Assembly: GCF_003955665.1 (NCBI RefSeq) | Contig: NZ_RXHU01000027.1 | Coordinates: forward strand, 62,001-126,000 | Length of the DNA stretch: 64,000 nt | Source: Paenibacillus whitsoniae | GTDB lineage: Bacteria > Bacillota > Bacilli > Paenibacillales > NBRC-103111 | Direction of reading: 5' to 3' | Part shown: positions 61,032-64,000 of the stretch, in pieces | How positions within the stretch are numbered: position 1 is the stretch's first letter | Layout of the letters: the number at the start of each line of letters is the position of its first letter | Made by a program: the position numbers and the translations under genes | Notes under the pieces: generated by a model | Database searches by the model: none | Told to the model about the DNA's origin: nothing | What the model saw: only the letters and a program-made list of their open reading frames with translations

Positions 61032-61829
61032 CTAGTATCGGTCCGCCAGAATAATCCCTGCGGTCTCTTCAATGGCCTTCTCACTGACATCTACCGTCAT
61101 GCATCCCAATTTCTTGTATAATTCGTGCGCGAACGCCAGCTCCTCCTCTATTCGCGCCATCGTGGCGTACTTGGCCCCGAACGGAAGTCCGACCGCTTTG
61201 AGTCTCTCCGTTCGAATCGCCATCAGCTTGTCAGGATGCATCGTCAGTCCCACAAGCTTTTTCGGATCCAGCTCAAACAAAATATCCGGCGGCTTCACCT
61301 CAGGCACGAGGGGGTAGTTCGACACTTTGTAGCCTTTATGCGCCAAATACATGCTCAGCGGCGTCTTGGACGTGCGCGAAGGCCCGATCAGGACGATATG
61401 CGACTGCTTCATCAGGCTCGGGTCTTTGCCGTCATCGCTGTTCACCGTGAACTCTACAGCTTCCACGCGTTGGTAATACTTTTCATCCAGCTGATATAAA
61501 AGCCCAACCTTGCGGCTCGGCGAATCTTTGAACGTATCGATAAATGCCTGCATCATCGGCCCCATAATATCAATCGCGTTGACATTCAGCCGAAACGCTT
61601 CCTGCCGCATCATCTCACGCAGCTCCGGCAGCACCAGCGTATACGCGATAAAACCGCCTGCACGCGCCGCTTCCTCTACGATGTGCCGAACTTCATCCTC
61701 GGTGCGGATGGAACCGAATCTTTTCACAACAACCTTACTTGCGCTGAATTGCCGAATCGTAGCTTGGACGACCGTATTGGCCGTTTCACCCACGGAATCC
61801 GAACAAACAAAAATCGTTTTCTCCCCCAT
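61032..61829 (-). CDS. yqfL: pyruvate, phosphate dikinase regulatory protein (YqfL/PpsR family)
   Basis: Bifunctional serine/threonine kinase and pyrophosphorylase, 265 residues. The DUF299 signature is VCSDSVGETANTV at the N-terminus, and the P-loop is GPSRTSKT at 149-156. It inactivates PPDK (or PEP synthase) by ADP-dependent phosphorylation and reactivates it by Pi-dependent dephosphorylation. In B. subtilis yqfL is cotranscribed with ccpN and affects its activity. Here the gap to ccpN is 15 bases. Confidence 0.95.
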   Translation of the reverse strand: MGEKTIFVCSDSVGETANTVVQATIRQFSASKVVVKRFGSIRTEDEVRHIVEEAARAGGFIAYTLVLPELREMMRQEAFRLNVNAIDIMGPMMQAFIDTFKDSPSRKVGLLYQLDEKYYQRVEAVEFTVNSDDGKDPSLMKQSHIVLIGPSRTSKTPLSMYLAHKGYKVSNYPLVPEVKPPDILFELDPKKLVGLTMHPDKLMAIRTERLKAVGLPFGAKYATMARIEEELAFAHELYKKLGCMTVDVSEKAIEETAGIILADRY

Positions 61830-61844
61830 ACCTCTTCCCCCTGA

Positions 61845-62477
61845 TTACGTTCCCAGTGCTACGTCCAGCAGCAATTTGGTCATTGTTGTTTTGGTAATTC
61901 GCCCTGCGACTTCGTTATGCTCCTGCCCGGGAACGCTTGTCACAACCGGCAGCGTATCCACTTCGTGGTGGATGAGCTTGCGCGCCGCCTCGAGCACGCT
62001 GTCTTCCGGACCGACGGTGAACAAATTCGGATGCCTGGTCATAACCATGGATACCGGCATTGCGTTTGCGGCCGTCTGCCCCAAAGATACTTTCAGCAAA
62101 TCCTTGCGGGAAACGATCCCTACAAGTGCTCCTTCCTGATTCACAATGAGGAGGCTCCCCACATTCTCAAGGAATAGCGTAACGATGGCATCGCTGACCG
62201 TCCCCGTTTCCCGCATAACGACCGGAATGTTCATGACGTCCTTCACTTTCAGCGTCTCGATCGCTTTGTATGGCGACTGCCCCTGATGCTCCGCTGTCCC
62301 CAGGAAGTAGCCGACCTTCGGTTTGGCATCGATATGACGCAGCATCACCAACACCGCAAGGTCAGAGCGAATCGTCGGCCGGCTCACCCCCAGCAGTTCG
62401 GCAATCCGGTCCCCCGTAATCGGTGCGAATTTGGCCACAAGCTCGATAATTTCTCTTTGACGTGCTGTTAACTCGAT
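61845..62477 (-). CDS. ccpN: CcpN repressor of gluconeogenic genes, probable AUC start
   Basis: Represses gapB and pckA during glycolysis in B. subtilis. Two CBS domains (KVKDVMNIPVVMRETGTVSDA and VSMVMTRHPNLFTVGPEDSV) follow an N-terminal winged helix. The first helix, ELTARQREIIELVAKFAPITG, is encoded upstream of the first ATG, GTG or TTG in frame (GTG at 62438). The only candidate with correct spacing from AAGGAGGG is ATC at 62477. With it the protein has 210 residues, against 212 in B. subtilis. Starting at the GTG would destroy the DNA-binding domain. Confidence 0.85.
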   Translation of the reverse strand: MELTARQREIIELVAKFAPITGDRIAELLGVSRPTIRSDLAVLVMLRHIDAKPKVGYFLGTAEHQGQSPYKAIETLKVKDVMNIPVVMRETGTVSDAIVTLFLENVGSLLIVNQEGALVGIVSRKDLLKVSLGQTAANAMPVSMVMTRHPNLFTVGPEDSVLEAARKLIHHEVDTLPVVTSVPGQEHNEVAGRITKTTMTKLLLDVALGT

Positions 62478-62536
62478 TGAGGCTCCCTCCTTCCTGCAAA
62501 AGAACGTCCTAATCCCTATATAGTATGTTCTATTAA

Positions 62537-62803
62537 TTATATATTGTACATTATATATGCTGTTTCAAAAATAATAAAGGTTTTATATCCCATAAAAATA
62601 AAAAAACCTTTCACCCGACTACACATCGGATTCCAGGTTGTATTCAAAAAGGCGATGCCGATGACCGCCATCAGCGCACCCCCAAATCTCGCGAGCCGAT
62701 AGCCCGCCATGGCGGAATTGTTGACGCCGACACCACCAGGTGCCGCCCCGCAACCGTGAGCAGCACCGGCTATCTCCTCGTCCGTCAGCCATTTTCGTTT
62801 CAC
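62537..62803 (-). pseudogene. doubtful short frame after the VOC gene
   Basis: An 88-codon frame that overlaps the VOC stop by four bases (ATGA). Residues 1-55 are Gly/Ala-rich with one hydrophobic stretch (FGGALMAVIGIAFLN), and could be the remnant of a small membrane protein; the rest is translated AT-rich spacer and runs into the ccpN promoter region. I cannot support a function and it may be non-coding or a decayed gene end. Confidence 0.2.
62538..62557. promoter_or_regulatory. near-perfect palindrome upstream of ccpN
   Basis: A 20-bp AT-rich palindrome centred on TGTACA (TATATATTGT-ACATTATATA, one mismatched pair), 61 bases upstream of the AUC start. It could be an operator for ccpN itself or simply the AT-rich promoter. 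Confidence 0.35.
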
Positions 62804-63165
62804 CGATAGTATGACAATACCCAGCAGACCCTATTGCGATCGGTAACGATGGCTAGCAGCCCGTTGAAGGGTGCCTCATACACAGCCGTATTGATGGTTC
62901 CTTCGTCAGCAAGTTTCCCGTAAATGTGCCGGTATGCTTCTTCAGTTTCAATTCGCAAAAATACTCTGACATAATCACCTTGCTGTACTGGCTTAGCCGC
63001 CTGCACATCCGCAAACTTCAAAACCATGCTTCCCACGTGGAGATCCGCATTAAACACGGTCTCACCTTGCCTACGCAGAATGTGGACTTCACCGCCAAAA
63101 ATACGCTGATAATATAAAATCTCATCTTTGCAATTGTCCAGGACGATAAAAGGAACTGCTTCCAT
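62800..63165 (-). CDS. VOC family protein (PhnB/glyoxalase-like)
   Basis: 121 residues from ATG 63165 with GAGGAGG upstream. PFIVLDNCKDEILYYQRIFGGEVHI, in part, and ADLHVGSMVLKFADV are typical of the PhnB-like (3-demethylubiquinone-9 3-methyltransferase) VOC group. Metal ligands are not obvious. It follows the MarR gene by 26 bases and is probably its cotranscribed target; such pairs often respond to electrophiles or antibiotics. Confidence 0.85.
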   Translation of the reverse strand: MEAVPFIVLDNCKDEILYYQRIFGGEVHILRRQGETVFNADLHVGSMVLKFADVQAAKPVQQGDYVRVFLRIETEEAYRHIYGKLADEGTINTAVYEAPFNGLLAIVTDRNRVCWVLSYYR

Positions 63166-63191
63166 CAGAGAATACCTCCTCAAAATTAACG

Positions 63192-63650
63192 TTATTTGTC
63201 ATCCGCTTCCGTGAGGTTTGTCAAAACCGTATCCAACAGCCGGATCAGCAGGTCGTACTCGCTGTCGGAGATGCCTTTGCGCGTCTTCGCCTTCACGCGA
63301 TTGAGCGCTTCCTGAACTTTCGGGACAACGTCGACGCCGGCTTCCGTCAAATACAGCAGATGATAGCGATTGTCGAGCGGATCTGGCTCTCTTCTCACAT
63401 AACCCTCTGATTCCAGCTTTGCAATGGCTTTGGCCGTGGTCGTTTTGTCGATGTACAGCTTCTCGCACAGCGCCTTTTGCGTGATGGACTGTCCGGAAGC
63501 AATCGCCATCAGAAAGATATACTGACCGCTGCCGATCCGATATGGCGCCAGTTCGGTCGAAATGATGACCTGCATATGCCGGTAGATTGCAGAGATGTAC
63601 TGACCGTGCGAAGCTTCGGTACGCTGATCCCTGCTCCAATGGTGATTCAC
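63192..63650 (-). CDS. MarR family transcriptional regulator
   Basis: 152 residues from GTG 63650 with AGGAGG eight bases upstream. The winged helix includes ITQKALCEKLYIDKTTTAKAIAKLE (in part) at about residues 56-80 and the wing REPDPLDNRYHLLYLTEAG. No conserved redox cysteine: the single Cys is in ALCEKL. The promoter carries duplicated operators, so autoregulation of the marR-VOC operon is likely. Confidence 0.92.
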   Translation of the reverse strand: MNHHWSRDQRTEASHGQYISAIYRHMQVIISTELAPYRIGSGQYIFLMAIASGQSITQKALCEKLYIDKTTTAKAIAKLESEGYVRREPDPLDNRYHLLYLTEAGVDVVPKVQEALNRVKAKTRKGISDSEYDLLIRLLDTVLTNLTEADDK

Positions 63651-63683
63651 AAGAGCGGCCTCCTCTCTCCCGTTCAAATAAGG

Positions 63684-63734
63684 TGTTATTGCAACTAATT
63701 TCATCATACGCTAAATAGGATGTTATTGCAACTA
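63684..63734 (-). promoter_or_regulatory. marR promoter with duplicated operator
   Basis: TGTTATTGCAACTA occurs twice, at 63684-63697 and 63721-63734, 37 bases apart. On the minus strand TTGCAA (63731-63726) and TATGAT (63708-63703) are 17 bases apart, so the upstream copy covers the -35 and the other lies just past the -10. This is the usual placement for autorepression. Confidence 0.7.
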
Positions 63735-64000
63735 TTTTTTAAAAAAAAGCTACTCCTCTTGTTCTGATATGCTCACTTTGCTCACTTTGCTCGCTTCTAC
63801 GCTGCTCGTCCACTTGCTTTCTCGTTCCTCCACTACACCCCCTTTTACTCTGACACACTCCTTCTGCCCTGCTCAATCCCCATTCGCACGATTCTCCGCA
63901 GACCAACTGTAAAAACTACAACAAATTCGGAGAAAAAGGGGCGTACCGCTCGAAATCCTGCATTTTGTACAGGTATTTTTTGAGTAACCCAACATGTAAT
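63735..64000. other. gene-free end of window
   Basis: No gene is supported. A CT-rich stretch with tandem GCTCACTTT copies is at 63770-63800. TTCTCCG and CGGAGAA form a wide inverted repeat at about 63890-63935, enclosing TGTAAAAACTACA. No promoter is clear. Confidence 0.4.

Overview
This 64 kb window is a chromosomal segment of a spore-forming Firmicute, most probably a Paenibacillus or a close relative. The reasons are: a Bacillus-type yqhO-yqhQ-yqhR-aroQ-yqhT-efp block beside mntR; a spore photoproduct lyase; a T-box in front of metG; a ccpN-yqfL pair; strong GGAGG ribosome sites with frequent GTG and TTG starts; and a GH88 enzyme that closely resembles the unsaturated glucuronyl hydrolase I remember from Bacillus/Paenibacillus sp. 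GL1. I see no rRNA, tRNA, CRISPR, prophage or plasmid functions.

Layout. 0-8 kb: the end of a ComB-like phosphatase, DUF441, lysC (with an internal beta-subunit start), efp, yqhT, aroQ, yqhR, then yqhQ and a small membrane protein, yqhO and mntR. 8-16.5 kb: splB, a zinc importer operon znuA-znuC-znuB-ccdA behind a promoter with a likely Zur operator, a lipoprotein, metG with its T-box, yidD, and a zinc-ribbon protein related to transposase N-termini. 16.5-17.2 kb has no gene but carries short dispersed motifs. 17-28 kb: a DsbA-like protein, two LTA-synthase-family phosphotransferases, YmaF, an aldose epimerase, a CPBP protease, a two-component pair and a YitT protein. 28-38 kb: sugar oxidoreductase modules with AraC regulators, DinB, and a complete fixABCX electron-bifurcation operon. 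38-50 kb: GNAT, TauE, panD with an ATP-grasp gene, a threonine synthase, two tandem-repeat arrays, a DMT transporter, a large membrane protein and a heterodimeric ABC exporter.

50-57 kb holds the most interesting locus: a LacI regulator, GH88 unsaturated glucuronyl hydrolase, DUF2264 protein, an unassigned 554-aa protein that may be a polysaccharide lyase, and a CE7 deacetylase. LacI-type palindromes lie before both transcription units. Together they look like a cytoplasmic pathway for acetylated, uronic-acid-containing oligosaccharides, without a linked transporter. 57-64 kb: a 30-residue ORF with its own terminator, an SDR lacking its catalytic Tyr/Lys, a Gfo/Idh protein, and a gluconeogenesis-control operon ccpN-yqfL-glpX, where ccpN appears to use an AUC start codon. 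The window ends with a VOC protein and a MarR regulator preceded by duplicated operators.

All functions are assigned by reading motifs and recalling families; no database search was run. Starts were chosen by ribosome-site spacing and family length.
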